Part shown: positions 18,088 through 25,791 of the stretch, one piece after another
Layout: every line of letters begins with the position of its first letter
How positions within the stretch are numbered: position 1 is the stretch's first letter
Assembly (NCBI GenBank): GCA_022684035.1
Contig: JAJHSB010000040.1
Location: 1 to 41,803 of the forward strand
DNA from: Candidatus Acetothermia bacterium
GTDB taxonomy: Bacteria; Bipolaricaulota; Bipolaricaulia; UBA7950
Direction: 5' to 3'
Length of the DNA: 41,803 bases
Notes under the pieces: generated by a model
What the model saw: the letters and a program-made list of their open reading frames with translations, nothing else
Databases searched by the model: none
What the model was told of the DNA's origin: nothing
Position numbers and translations under genes: made by a program

Positions 18088-18696
18088 TTATACTTTAGTG
18101 AAGAGTGATTTGATGATATCGCCGTACATTTTAACGCGAGCGCCTAGCCCTTGCTGAAAACCGTGTTTTTCTTCTTTGACTACGTGCGTCACTCCTGGCA
18201 GTTTTATTGTACTCTTCGTCCATTTTTCTTTGAACGCTAATTTTGTCAATGCGATTTCAATTCCAAAGTCTAGCTCATTCACATTGCTACGTGCCCGCTG
18301 CCATAGGGCTTTTGATATCACGCGTTGACCAGAGAGAGAAGTCAACCGGCCGGCAGAGAAAATCCCGATTACCATATCTACATTCTCTTCGTGGTATTTT
18401 CTGATCAAATTATCGATATGAGCCGTAGTAAGACCGACCAAGTCAGCATCGAGAAAGAGCAGCGTATCGTTCTGCGTTGCTTTTACCCCTTCATCCATCG
18501 CAACAGCCTTACCTTTGTTATCTGGTAACGAGATCACTTTTACAGCGAACTCTTCTGCTTTTTCAGCGGTATTGTCAGTAGACCCATCATCGACGACGAT
18601 GATCTCATCTATCAATGCGGAATCAAGTAAAGGTTGAATGACAGCACCAATCCGTTCTGCTTCGTTATAGGCAGGAATAATAGCGGAAATTTTCAT
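18088..18696 (-). CDS. Glycosyltransferase family 2
   Basis: 202 residues, a small GT-A enzyme: MKISAIIPAYNEAERI, EIIVVDDGSTDNTAE and the metal-binding DADL in LLFLDADLVGLT. No membrane helix is seen, so it is probably soluble or peripheral. The donor and acceptor cannot be told; glucosyl-3-phosphoglycerate or dolichol-phosphate type enzymes share this outline. It is the first gene of the minus-strand run that continues with rpiB, the exchanger, rho, murA and hflX. The SD is weak. Confidence 0.85.
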   Translation of the reverse strand: MKISAIIPAYNEAERIGAVIQPLLDSALIDEIIVVDDGSTDNTAEKAEEFAVKVISLPDNKGKAVAMDEGVKATQNDTLLFLDADLVGLTTAHIDNLIRKYHEENVDMVIGIFSAGRLTSLSGQRVISKALWQRARSNVNELDFGIEIALTKLAFKEKWTKSTIKLPGVTHVVKEEKHGFQQGLGARVKMYGDIIKSLFTKV

Positions 18697-19152
18697 TGGG
18701 CTTCTATTTTAGTAAAGCTGTGATTGCTCTTTCCGGAAAGACTATTGCAGCACAGACTGATTTGGCCTTCCGAGAAAGAATTTATATTTGTAACTACTTT
18801 AGGTTATCAGATTCAAGGTTATTGCCTTACGCGCTTCATATTCCTTAAGATTATTGTAATTCATCAGGTTGTCAAATGCAAGGTTCGAAACAGCTTCAAG
18901 GTTAAGAGTCCAGCGTCAGTACTCTGCTTGCCTGTGCGTCTCTCTGTCCACCTACCTAAAGCTCAGGCAAGTCCCTGTTGTAAAAATAGTATATTCCATA
19001 AGTAAGCGCACACAGATAGGTCATTGCGAGCCGCAGCTCCGAGCGAAGCGAGGCGGCAGTGAAGTAATCTCGTTAAAATGTTCAAAGTCCGGTTTTATTG
19101 GGATTCAAAGCATTAAGTCAACAGCCAAACTTCTTGAGAATCTGCTTAAATT
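18697..19152. other. Gene-poor region with dispersed repeat debris
   Basis: No convincing gene. A TCATTGCGAG motif at 19021-19030, followed by a gagcgaagcgaggcgg block, is of the same kind as the motifs at 33.0-33.3 kb. A 12-base palindrome CTTTCCGGAAAG lies near 18730, upstream of the glycosyltransferase gene. Confidence 0.5.
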
Positions 19153-19239
19153 ATAGCGCTCGTTCGTAGGGAGTCAAGGCTTTGATTGAGTGGAGTCTGA
19201 TTGCAAGGTTGTATTAATTTTTACCAACGGGCTAAGTCT
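19153..19239 (-). mobile_element. Remnant of an IS481 transposase 3' end
   Basis: This short stretch closely matches bases 40993-41059 of the IS481 copy at the right edge (the region encoding LARWQDQYNLETRLRSIK). Here it has a stop after LARW and a frameshift before SIKALTPYERA. Only about 85 bp survive. Confidence 0.75.
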
Positions 19240-19275
19240 TTTTTTACTAAAGCAACGTAATTAGTCTTTTCTTTA

Positions 19276-19337
19276 AAATCGGTTCTTCTCCAATTTAGTT
19301 GTTAGAAAGGATTCGAGGGTTCAAGTGCTTATTTTCT
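19276..19337 (+). repeat. Dispersed repeat A, copy 1
   Basis: The reverse complement of this stretch occurs at 36396-36457 with few differences. It contains cttctccaatttag, aaggattcgagggttcaag and tgcttatttt. Part of it also matches 30070-30100. Confidence 0.75.
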
Positions 19338-19368
19338 TTGTAAATATCGGGAAATAACCATCTCTTCC

Positions 19369-19465
19369 TTCACCTCCAATTTTCAAGTACATTTTTCATT
19401 TGTGACAACGATACAATTGGGAGTAGATACGATTGGGAGTGCTTTTTGATGAGGCAATGCGGGAC
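19369..19465 (+). repeat. Dispersed repeat B, promoter-proximal, copy 1
   Basis: Matches 36929-37010 in the same orientation, including ctccaatttt, catttttcattt, acgatac and the terminal block gaggcaatgcggga. It ends directly before a -35 box here and in the other copy. Shorter versions of only the final block precede the promoters at 39517 and 40862. Confidence 0.75.
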
Positions 19466-19494
19466 TTGCATTTACTACATCTTTCTGGTATACT
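19466..19494 (+). promoter_or_regulatory. Promoter for the 34-residue membrane protein
   Basis: -35 TTGCAT, 17-bp spacer, TG extended element and -10 TATACT. Start near 19501 gives a leader of about 20 nt. Confidence 0.65.
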
Positions 19495-19522
19495 ACCTAC
19501 TACAATACTGGAGGTGAGTTAG

Positions 19523-19627
19523 ATGGGACTATTGGTTACTATACCGCTGTGGGCACTTTTGTTCTTCTGGTGGGTCTTCTGGATCGCTGCGTTTGCCACG
19601 TGGTGGACTAGAGGAGTTCTTCCGTAA
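19523..19627 (+). CDS. Small tryptophan-rich membrane protein, 34 residues
   Basis: ATG 19523 follows GGAGGT by eight bases and a good promoter by about 30. The peptide reads MGLLVTIPLWALLFFWWVFW, then IAAFATWWTRGVLP: one membrane helix with six Trp and a short positive tail. It is too short for normal gene callers. No family is recognised. The strong promoter and SD, plus the shared upstream repeat B, argue that it is real. Possible roles are a membrane microprotein partner or a small toxin-like peptide; neither can be decided. Confidence 0.65.
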   Translation: MGLLVTIPLWALLFFWWVFWIAAFATWWTRGVLP

Positions 19628-19669
19628 GTAACTGAAATTACTGCGCCCAATAGACGGACAAAGGATTTC

Positions 19670-19706
19670 GGGAGATACTGATTGCGAAATTATGTCAGTA
19701 TCTCCC
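19670..19706 (+). terminator. Stem-loop between the small ORF and the next gene
   Basis: A perfect 12-bp stem (GGGAGATACTGA with TCAGTATCTCCC), a 13-base loop, followed by cttgtagtattttg. The tail is only partly T-rich, so it may be a weak terminator or attenuator ahead of the 352-residue gene. Confidence 0.55.
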
Positions 19707-19743
19707 CTTGTAGTATTTTGTTCATTCTATTAGGAGGAGGTTA

Positions 19744-20802
19744 ATGAACCGTATTTTCACTTTATTTTGTATGATCGTTATCTTAGGAGGCACGCTGGTC
19801 TTTGGGGCGGACAAGATTGACACGATTGCGCAACAGACAGGTCTCGACCGTGATCTTATCGGTCTGATCAGCGTGGAGATAGAGGGAACCACGCTCGCAA
19901 TAACGTTTATATATGTCAATGAACGCACCTTGATGAGTCGCATATCACCGGTATTGCGCCGGCAGCTCCTTCCCTATGTAGAAGCGAATGCGATAGTGGT
20001 GTGGGTCAGCGCCGAGATAGATATCTTCTTCTCCCCTGACGAGCTTATTTTTGGACAACATGAACAACGACTATTCAGTCCGAGCCGCGAAGATTGGGCA
20101 GCTGCACCACCAAAACCATGGAAGATCAGAGCAAGAGCACAAGAGCCAGCTGTCGGATTATTGATAATGGGTGAACGGATCGATCCTACGGTGCCGTTTT
20201 GGATTGAATTTCGCGGAGAAAAGACAGTAATTGATCTGGATGATCCTGTCCTCGTCTATGTTGAACCATTAGATTACCCGGTCGTTGTACCTCAACAGAT
20301 ACCGGTCGATCTTAACATAGAGGATCTCGCACTTGCAGAAGCATTCGGTATCACTGGCGAAGAGATCGCGCGGCTGATCGGAATCGACCCCAAGTTGGTT
20401 CAAACTATGTTCATCGGTCCGGCTGAGGAACAACTGCAGATTATTCTGATCCATCTTGCCGGCCAAGTCCGTAAAGCAAATCTCAGTCCTGGGATACTTA
20501 CCCGCTTAGAACGATATATCGATCGGGCATCGATTATAGTGTTGGCCATCTCACAGACGGGCGCCGCTTTCTCACCGTGGAACTTCTGGGTAAGTCAAGG
20601 AGGACGAAATCACTTGCTCTTTGCCATTGCCCGATTCACCGAACTTACTCCTGGGTTTCTCCGTCCGGCCCATACCGGTCGAATCGAGGCAGGTGAAACA
20701 GTAGCCGGGATTATAATTCTTTACCAATTGATAGATCCTTCGCTGCCATTTACTCTTTATTACCGTATAACGAGGGTCGAGTTTTTGCCGCCGCGGGATT
20801 AG
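19744..20802 (+). CDS. Secreted protein with an internally duplicated domain, function unknown
   Basis: 352 residues. A signal peptide (residues 1-21, IFTLFCMIVILGGTLVFG) precedes two similar halves. Residues 29-165 and 209-347 align: GLDRDLIG/GIDPKLVQ, SPVLRRQLLPYVEANAIVVW/SPGILTRLERYIDRASIIVL, FSPDE/FSPWN, and VGLLIMGERIDPTVPFWIEF/AGIIILYQLIDPSLPFTLYY. A short linker of about 40 residues joins them. The start is ATG 19744 after AGGAGGAGG. No known domain is recognised. It probably acts outside the cytoplasm with the neighbouring exported proteins. Confidence 0.75.
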   Translation: MNRIFTLFCMIVILGGTLVFGADKIDTIAQQTGLDRDLIGLISVEIEGTTLAITFIYVNERTLMSRISPVLRRQLLPYVEANAIVVWVSAEIDIFFSPDELIFGQHEQRLFSPSREDWAAAPPKPWKIRARAQEPAVGLLIMGERIDPTVPFWIEFRGEKTVIDLDDPVLVYVEPLDYPVVVPQQIPVDLNIEDLALAEAFGITGEEIARLIGIDPKLVQTMFIGPAEEQLQIILIHLAGQVRKANLSPGILTRLERYIDRASIIVLAISQTGAAFSPWNFWVSQGGRNHLLFAIARFTELTPGFLRPAHTGRIEAGETVAGIIILYQLIDPSLPFTLYYRITRVEFLPPRD

Positions 20803-21137
20803 TTGCGGTTGATCAATCGGTGTTGATACCACCACCTTGCTGTGTGATTGCTGGGAGGAAGGATTAAGGATCGAGCATAGGTTAACGGCATGCCTGCGCG
20901 GTGGGAAGAGGGGATTCCACGGGGCCGTCTCTGCACCGAGAATCACGATCAGATATTCGGGGTCGTCCCTGACCCCGAAAGATGTAAGGCAAACCGCCTG
21001 TCTCTTCTGTGAACGGATGCAGATGCTCGGTAAAGAAGGGAAGATAGAGGCTGTCAGTCTATGCCTGTTGAGTCAGGCGCTACGTCTCTGTTCTTTGGCG
21101 CCCAAATAAAAACTACATCTTAAGGAGATGGATAAAA
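20803..21137. other. Intergenic region with a GC-rich hairpin
   Basis: No convincing gene. A perfect 9-bp stem (TTCGGGGTC with GACCCCGAA, 20956-20964 and 20971-20979, loop GTCCCT) has no T-run and looks like a dispersed palindromic element. The bases after it include GGCAAACC at about 20989, reminiscent of a c-di-GMP-I aptamer, but the rest of that consensus is absent. Confidence 0.5.
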
Positions 21138-21488
21138 ATGAAATATGTTCTGCTACTAAGCTTGGCCTTAGTCATCGCAATTTCTGGCTATAGTTTCGCC
21201 CAGGTAGAGGAGATTCGGACAGGAAGAGAACTTCTCGAACGCGTTCTCGAGTTCATCTATACTGCGGCCCACTGGATCGGTCGGGGAATCGTCAATCTGG
21301 TAGAGATGATCCTTCCGCGGGTGATAGTCCCTGAGGAGCTTGTTGATCCGATCGGTTTTCTTGCTCTCTTGACGATCTTTCTTACAGTTGCGGCAGTGGC
21401 GAGAAAAGTTGTTTGGTTTATCGTTGCAGCCGGATGGATATTGATCGCAATCCGGTTGATCATCGTCATCGTTGAGACTTACTGGTAA
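21138..21488 (+). CDS. Small membrane protein with signal peptide, function unknown
   Basis: 116 residues: signal peptide (MKYVLLLSLALVIAISGYSFAQ), an amphipathic segment (ELLERVLEFIYTAAHWIGRGIV), then two hydrophobic helices (IGFLALLTIFLTVAAVARK and VVWFIVAAGWILIAIRLIIVIV). The start is ATG 21138 after TAAGGAG. No family is recognised. It follows the duplicated secreted protein on the same strand. Confidence 0.72.
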   Translation: MKYVLLLSLALVIAISGYSFAQVEEIRTGRELLERVLEFIYTAAHWIGRGIVNLVEMILPRVIVPEELVDPIGFLALLTIFLTVAAVARKVVWFIVAAGWILIAIRLIIVIVETYW

Positions 21489-21545
21489 GTGAACCTTTCT
21501 GTTTACACAGCGGGGCATCTTGCGCGATTCTCGTGAGTAATTCCT

Positions 21546-21734
21546 TTATCCACTTAGGTGACGTCCGACAGCATGAGAGATCCTATTTGCCAGTGCACTC
21601 TGGGAGGCCATGCGAGGAATTTCTCCTAACCCCTCGGCGCCGAACGGCCCGGCAGGGTAATGATCCTCCTTCCTGGCGGGAATATTCCTAAGGTCAGTGC
21701 TATCCCATCCGGGGTCATACCCTACACTGCCTTC
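21546..21734 (-). pseudogene. C-terminal remnant of a molybdopterin xanthine dehydrogenase/aldehyde oxidase
   Basis: Reading on from the carbamoyltransferase stop, the frame encodes YPAGPFGAEGLGEIPRMA, then SQSALANRISHAVG, and stops at 21546. This matches the end of the molybdenum-binding subunit of xanthine dehydrogenase-type enzymes, where GPFGAKGxGE carries the catalytic glutamate and an A-I-A-N-A-I helix follows. About 60 codons survive with no start or SD. In enterobacterial and clostridial purine catabolic clusters, xdh genes lie beside ygeW and a carbamate kinase gene, which matches this location. Confidence 0.75.
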
Positions 21735-22772
21735 TTATTGTGCCATGATGAGAGACATGATGCTTTTCTGGCCGTGAAGCCGGTTGGCAGCCTCATCAAA
21801 GACGACTGAACTAGGACCATCGATCACCTCGTCAGTGACCTCCATCCCCCGGTCTGCCGGCAAGCAGTGCATGTAAATACCATTATCAGTCAGTGCCATC
21901 CTCTCTGCGGTGCAAATCCAATCTTTATTAGCTTGGAATATCGCATTTGCTTTATCAAAGTCAACCGGCGTTCCATCGATTGGTTGTGCTGTCCATGATT
22001 TTGGACAGACAACAGCGGCACCTTTGAATGCTTCGTCCATGTCATGAGAAATTTCGAATGTTCCACCGTGGCACACTGCTCTTTTTTTTGTCTCGGCAAT
22101 GATCATTGGGTCAAGGTCCAAACCTTTGGGATGAGCAAGGACGACTTTCATTCCCATCATTGCTGCGCTGATGATAGCGCTTTGCGGTACAGCAAGTGGT
22201 TTTTCTACACTCGCTGAGTATGCCCATGACATAACGAACTTTCTCCCTGTTAGATCATTACCCAATTTCTCTTGCATCGTCATTATATCGGCTACAGCTT
22301 GGCAGGGATGGAACATATCGCATTCCATGTTGATTACAGGAATACGCGACCACGCAGCAAACTCTTTGACGATCCGGTTCCCTTTGCCATAACTCCATCC
22401 GGTCGGTTTGCCGTAGATCCGGATTGCGATGGCATCGCCCATCTCCGCAAGGACGCGGGCCACGTCACTGATCCGCTCAGTGGAGTACGCTTTCTCTTCC
22501 CCTTTCAACGCCGGAGTGTATACTGCTCCTGGCTGGAGAAAATGAGCGTGGCCGCCTAATTGGGTCATTCCTGCTTCAAATGAATTACGGGTGCGTAGTG
22601 ACGTGTTATAAAAGAGCATGAAGAGTGTCTGTCCATCGAGAAGTTTATGTGGTTCCCGGCGAATATACTTCTGCTTGAGGTCGTGCGCCACAGCAAGAAT
22701 CGTATCGAAATCCTCGCGATTGAAATCAAGTAGTGTGATAAAATCTTTTCCGCGTAAATCTCTACTTATCAT
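21735..22772 (-). CDS. Knotted carbamoyltransferase, YgeW/N-acetylornithine carbamoyltransferase-like
   Basis: 345 residues of the aspartate/ornithine carbamoyltransferase superfamily. The carbamoyl-phosphate loop is SLRTR in FYNTSLRTRNSFE. Also present are FHPCQAVADIMTMQE and the C-terminal HCLPADRG. Segments such as WAYSASVEKPLAVPQ, VVLAHPKGLDLDP and CPKSW resemble YgeW, while SLRTR and LQPGAVYTP recall the acetylornithine enzyme. It follows carbamate kinase by 12 bp, with an AAGGAGG SD. The pair would convert a carbamoylated compound to carbamoyl phosphate and then ATP. The true substrate is not known. Confidence 0.85.
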   Translation of the reverse strand: MISRDLRGKDFITLLDFNREDFDTILAVAHDLKQKYIRREPHKLLDGQTLFMLFYNTSLRTRNSFEAGMTQLGGHAHFLQPGAVYTPALKGEEKAYSTERISDVARVLAEMGDAIAIRIYGKPTGWSYGKGNRIVKEFAAWSRIPVINMECDMFHPCQAVADIMTMQEKLGNDLTGRKFVMSWAYSASVEKPLAVPQSAIISAAMMGMKVVLAHPKGLDLDPMIIAETKKRAVCHGGTFEISHDMDEAFKGAAVVCPKSWTAQPIDGTPVDFDKANAIFQANKDWICTAERMALTDNGIYMHCLPADRGMEVTDEVIDGPSSVVFDEAANRLHGQKSIMSLIMAQ

Positions 22773-22784
22773 TGATATACCTCC

Positions 22785-23738
22785 TTATCCTTTTGTGATC
22801 GTTGTCCCTGCTCGTCCCTCCAACGCTGCGAAACCGTTGTGGAGAGAGGTAATGATCGCTCTTTCTCCACCGGCCTCGATAAACCGCAGCGCGGCTGACA
22901 CCTTTGGCCCCATTGATCCAGGAGCGAAATGACCTTCAGCAGAATACTTTGCAGCCTCAGCCACAGTTACTTGCGACAGTCCCTTTTCTTGCGGTCTCTG
23001 ATAATCGAGCTTGACTTGATCAACATCGGTGAGAATAAGGAGAATCTTCGCTTCCACATTCGTTGCTAATCGTGCCGCAGCCAAGTCTTTATCGATAACA
23101 GCATCGACTCCTGTAAGCCGTCTTCCCTTCTCGATGACCGGGATTCCGCCGCCGCCGGCTGCGATGACGATTGTTTGTGCATCGAGAAGTTGTTTGATCA
23201 CTATATGCTCGTGTATCTTGATCGGATCAGGGGAGGGGACGACACGGCGCCAGCCGCCACGCGAGTCCTCCTTCATATAATATCCTTTCTCTTCCTTTAT
23301 CCGTTGTGCCTCTTCCTGGTCATAAAATGGCCCTACCGGCTTACTCGGAGTAGTAAATGCCGGATCAGTAGAATCGACGACTACCTGTGTGACAATGGTA
23401 GCGATCGGAATATCACCGCGTCCACACTCAGCAAGGACGTTGCCCAGACTTTGCTGGATCATATATCCGATCATTCCTTGGGTCTGAGCACCACATACAT
23501 AAAGGGGCATCGGCATTATTTCATCTTTGGCGATTTCATTTTGCAATAGCAGATTACCCACTTGCGGGCCGTTACCGTGCGTAATAACGATCTGGTACTT
23601 ACCACTTAAGATCATCTGTGCTAATTGTCGCGCCGTGGTTTCCACATTTGCAAGTTGTTCGTTAATTGTTCCTTTCTCGCCTCGCCGGAGAATCGCATGT
23701 CCTCCCAGTGCGATAACGACAATTTTCTTATTAACCAT
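22785..23738 (-). CDS. arcC: Carbamate kinase
   Basis: Makes ATP from carbamoyl phosphate and ADP, releasing carbamate. 317 residues with VIALGGHAIL, THGNGPQVGN, AAGGGGIPV, DAVIDKDLAAARLA and FAPGSMGPKV, all family hallmarks. The start is ATG 23738 with CGGAG upstream. No arginine deiminase gene accompanies it. The adjacent knotted carbamoyltransferase and the xanthine dehydrogenase remnant suggest a fermentative ureide or purine route rather than arginine use; this is inference. Confidence 0.95.
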   Translation of the reverse strand: MVNKKIVVIALGGHAILRRGEKGTINEQLANVETTARQLAQMILSGKYQIVITHGNGPQVGNLLLQNEIAKDEIMPMPLYVCGAQTQGMIGYMIQQSLGNVLAECGRGDIPIATIVTQVVVDSTDPAFTTPSKPVGPFYDQEEAQRIKEEKGYYMKEDSRGGWRRVVPSPDPIKIHEHIVIKQLLDAQTIVIAAGGGGIPVIEKGRRLTGVDAVIDKDLAAARLATNVEAKILLILTDVDQVKLDYQRPQEKGLSQVTVAEAAKYSAEGHFAPGSMGPKVSAALRFIEAGGERAIITSLHNGFAALEGRAGTTITKG

Positions 23739-23812
23739 TAAATCACTCCGTTAGGTTGTGTGGTTGCGAAATTAATAAACTTAAGTAGTTATACGTGCTA
23801 TAGTATTTTCCA

Positions 23813-23841
23813 TTTTGCGAGAGGTTTACGCAAGGTATAAT
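23813..23841 (+). promoter_or_regulatory. Possible promoter for dnaG-rpoD-miaA
   Basis: A perfect -10 TATAAT (23836-23841) with a poor -35 (TTTTGC at 17-bp spacing, or TTGCGA at 15). About 85 bp upstream of the dnaG ATG. Confidence 0.45.
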
Positions 23842-23925
23842 TAGTGTACAATAATGCATATGATAAATGGGGGCAAGCAACTTTGCAAACTAGTAAACCA
23901 TTGTCGATAATGAACAAGGTGTTCA

Positions 23926-25704
23926 ATGGGGAAGGTTGACGTCCAATTAGTCAAAGAGAAGGTTGATATTATCGGCTTTATGTCGCGTTATCTCTCGTTG
24001 ACCGAAAGTGGCGAGGGGTATAAGGGACGTTGTCCATTCCATCAAGATAAGACGCCTTCATTCGTTGTCAATCCGCAAAAAGGATTATGGCATTGTTTCG
24101 GTTGTGGTGAAGGCGGAGATATCTTCGCCTTTCTGATGAAGACTGAGCGGATCAGCTTCTCTGAGGCGTTGGCAAGACTGGCACAGGAAGCAGGGATAAG
24201 ATTGCGTGCTCCTACGGGCGAGAGAGCCAAACTTCTGGAGGCAAACCAGGCAGCAGAGCGTTTTTTCATTGCTAATCTTCTCTCTCCTGCTGGTCAGGAA
24301 GCACGAAGATACTTGCTCAACCGGGGTTATCAACGAGAGAGCTGGCAACGATTTGCCATTGGTTACGCATTACCAAGTTGGGATGCACTCAAGTCAAAAT
24401 TAACACCACATTATCCATTACAAAGACTCGTTTCGCTCGGCGTGATCGTGCAAGCAAACGACGGGCATACGTATGATCGCTTTCGTAATCGAATAATTTT
24501 TCCTATCCATGATGTGGAAGGGAAAACAATCGGTTTTGCCGGCCGTGTTTTGGTAGAGAATGATGCCGAACCAAAGTACATCAATACGCCGAAGACAGCG
24601 CTGTTCGATAAAGGACGACATCTGTACGGTCTTGCCTGGGTGCGGAAGGATTTAACAAAGAATGATCCGTTGATCCTTGTGGAAGGACATACTGATGTTA
24701 TTTCACTGCATTTGCACGGAATATCTACTGCTATAGGGTCGATGGGAACAGCGCTTACGCAGAGTCAAGCTGACCTTATTGCTCGCTTTACTGATACGGT
24801 GATCATCGCTTATGATCAAGATGCAGCGGGAAGTGCGGCCAGTTTGCGCGGGATGCAGATATTGCGCAATCGCGGATTGGAAGTACGTATCGCATCTTTT
24901 CCTCCCGGAGAAGATCCGGATACTCTTATTAAGAGCCAAGGCCGTGAGCAGTTTCAAGCGATCATTGATCGAGCATTGCCATTCCATCTATTCTACGTGC
25001 AAGGAATCAGCGCCCGTTTCGATTTATCCACTATCACAGGAAAAGAGAAGGCATTGGAAGAAGTACGACCGTTTTATCACGAAATAGACTCATTACCGTT
25101 ACGTGAAGAGCTCATCTTCTCTTTGGCTAACCTATTGCACGTACCGCGCGATGGATTGCGCGCTGACCTGGCACGAAAAAGTCGACACAGACCAGTCAAA
25201 GTTGAAGAGAAAAAAGAGCAAGAATGGGGCCCGCAAGAGGTTCTTATTGCACTGCTGTTGCAAGGGGCAGTCACTTGGGAGAAAATACATGACAGAGCAA
25301 TTGAATTAGCATCACAGCAAGAAGAGATTTCTTATTGCTCGATTGGACCAATGAATTTCTCTTCTCGCTACCACCAGCTTATCAAGGAGTGCATTGCTGC
25401 TGAAGAGACTGATCGCCGATTGGATCTGACGACCATCTTTCTGAAGCTGGATGAAGAATCAGCGCGTATCGCCAGTCATTTAGCTCTGACGCCGGTTGAG
25501 TTTGATGATGTTAATAAAGCACTAACAGATGCCTTGGTTGGATTGATCCATCTACCATCGATCGAAGAGCGGCTCATAACCTTAAAAGAGCTAATCACTG
25601 CAAAAGAGGAGCGAGGAGAGAAGCGAGAGTTGGTCTCTTTGCAGCGGGAATATCACTCGTTGAGTAAACAGAGAACAAAGTATAAATCACGAGAATGGAT
25701 GTAA
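23926..25704 (+). CDS. dnaG: DNA primase
   Basis: Makes RNA primers at the replication fork. 592 residues. The zinc-binding domain has CPFH at 36-39 and CFGC at 57-60. The TOPRIM catalytic core shows ILVEGHTDV and IIAYDQDAAG. The C-terminal part (from about residue 430) should bind DnaB. The start is ATG 23926 with AAGGT upstream. It is followed by rpoD, the classical macromolecular synthesis arrangement but without rpsU. Confidence 0.97.
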   Translation: MGKVDVQLVKEKVDIIGFMSRYLSLTESGEGYKGRCPFHQDKTPSFVVNPQKGLWHCFGCGEGGDIFAFLMKTERISFSEALARLAQEAGIRLRAPTGERAKLLEANQAAERFFIANLLSPAGQEARRYLLNRGYQRESWQRFAIGYALPSWDALKSKLTPHYPLQRLVSLGVIVQANDGHTYDRFRNRIIFPIHDVEGKTIGFAGRVLVENDAEPKYINTPKTALFDKGRHLYGLAWVRKDLTKNDPLILVEGHTDVISLHLHGISTAIGSMGTALTQSQADLIARFTDTVIIAYDQDAAGSAASLRGMQILRNRGLEVRIASFPPGEDPDTLIKSQGREQFQAIIDRALPFHLFYVQGISARFDLSTITGKEKALEEVRPFYHEIDSLPLREELIFSLANLLHVPRDGLRADLARKSRHRPVKVEEKKEQEWGPQEVLIALLLQGAVTWEKIHDRAIELASQQEEISYCSIGPMNFSSRYHQLIKECIAAEETDRRLDLTTIFLKLDEESARIASHLALTPVEFDDVNKALTDALVGLIHLPSIEERLITLKELITAKEERGEKRELVSLQREYHSLSKQRTKYKSREWM

Positions 25705-25791
25705 TTATCGATGTTGATACGGCTATTTGCATGAAATATGAGATTGTGGATTCGTTTAGCAGAATGGTGAATCTGCGCAGGGGGAGGAGGG

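Noticed and set aside
20985-21060. GGCAAACC followed by ATGCAGATGC, resembling a second c-di-GMP-I aptamer
   Set aside because: The GGGACGCAAAGC core, the GGCCT segment and a closing P1 are missing. Only one short motif fits.
20837-21109. A 90-codon ORF between the two exported protein genes
   Set aside because: It runs through the GC-rich palindrome, has poor codon texture and lacks a convincing SD.
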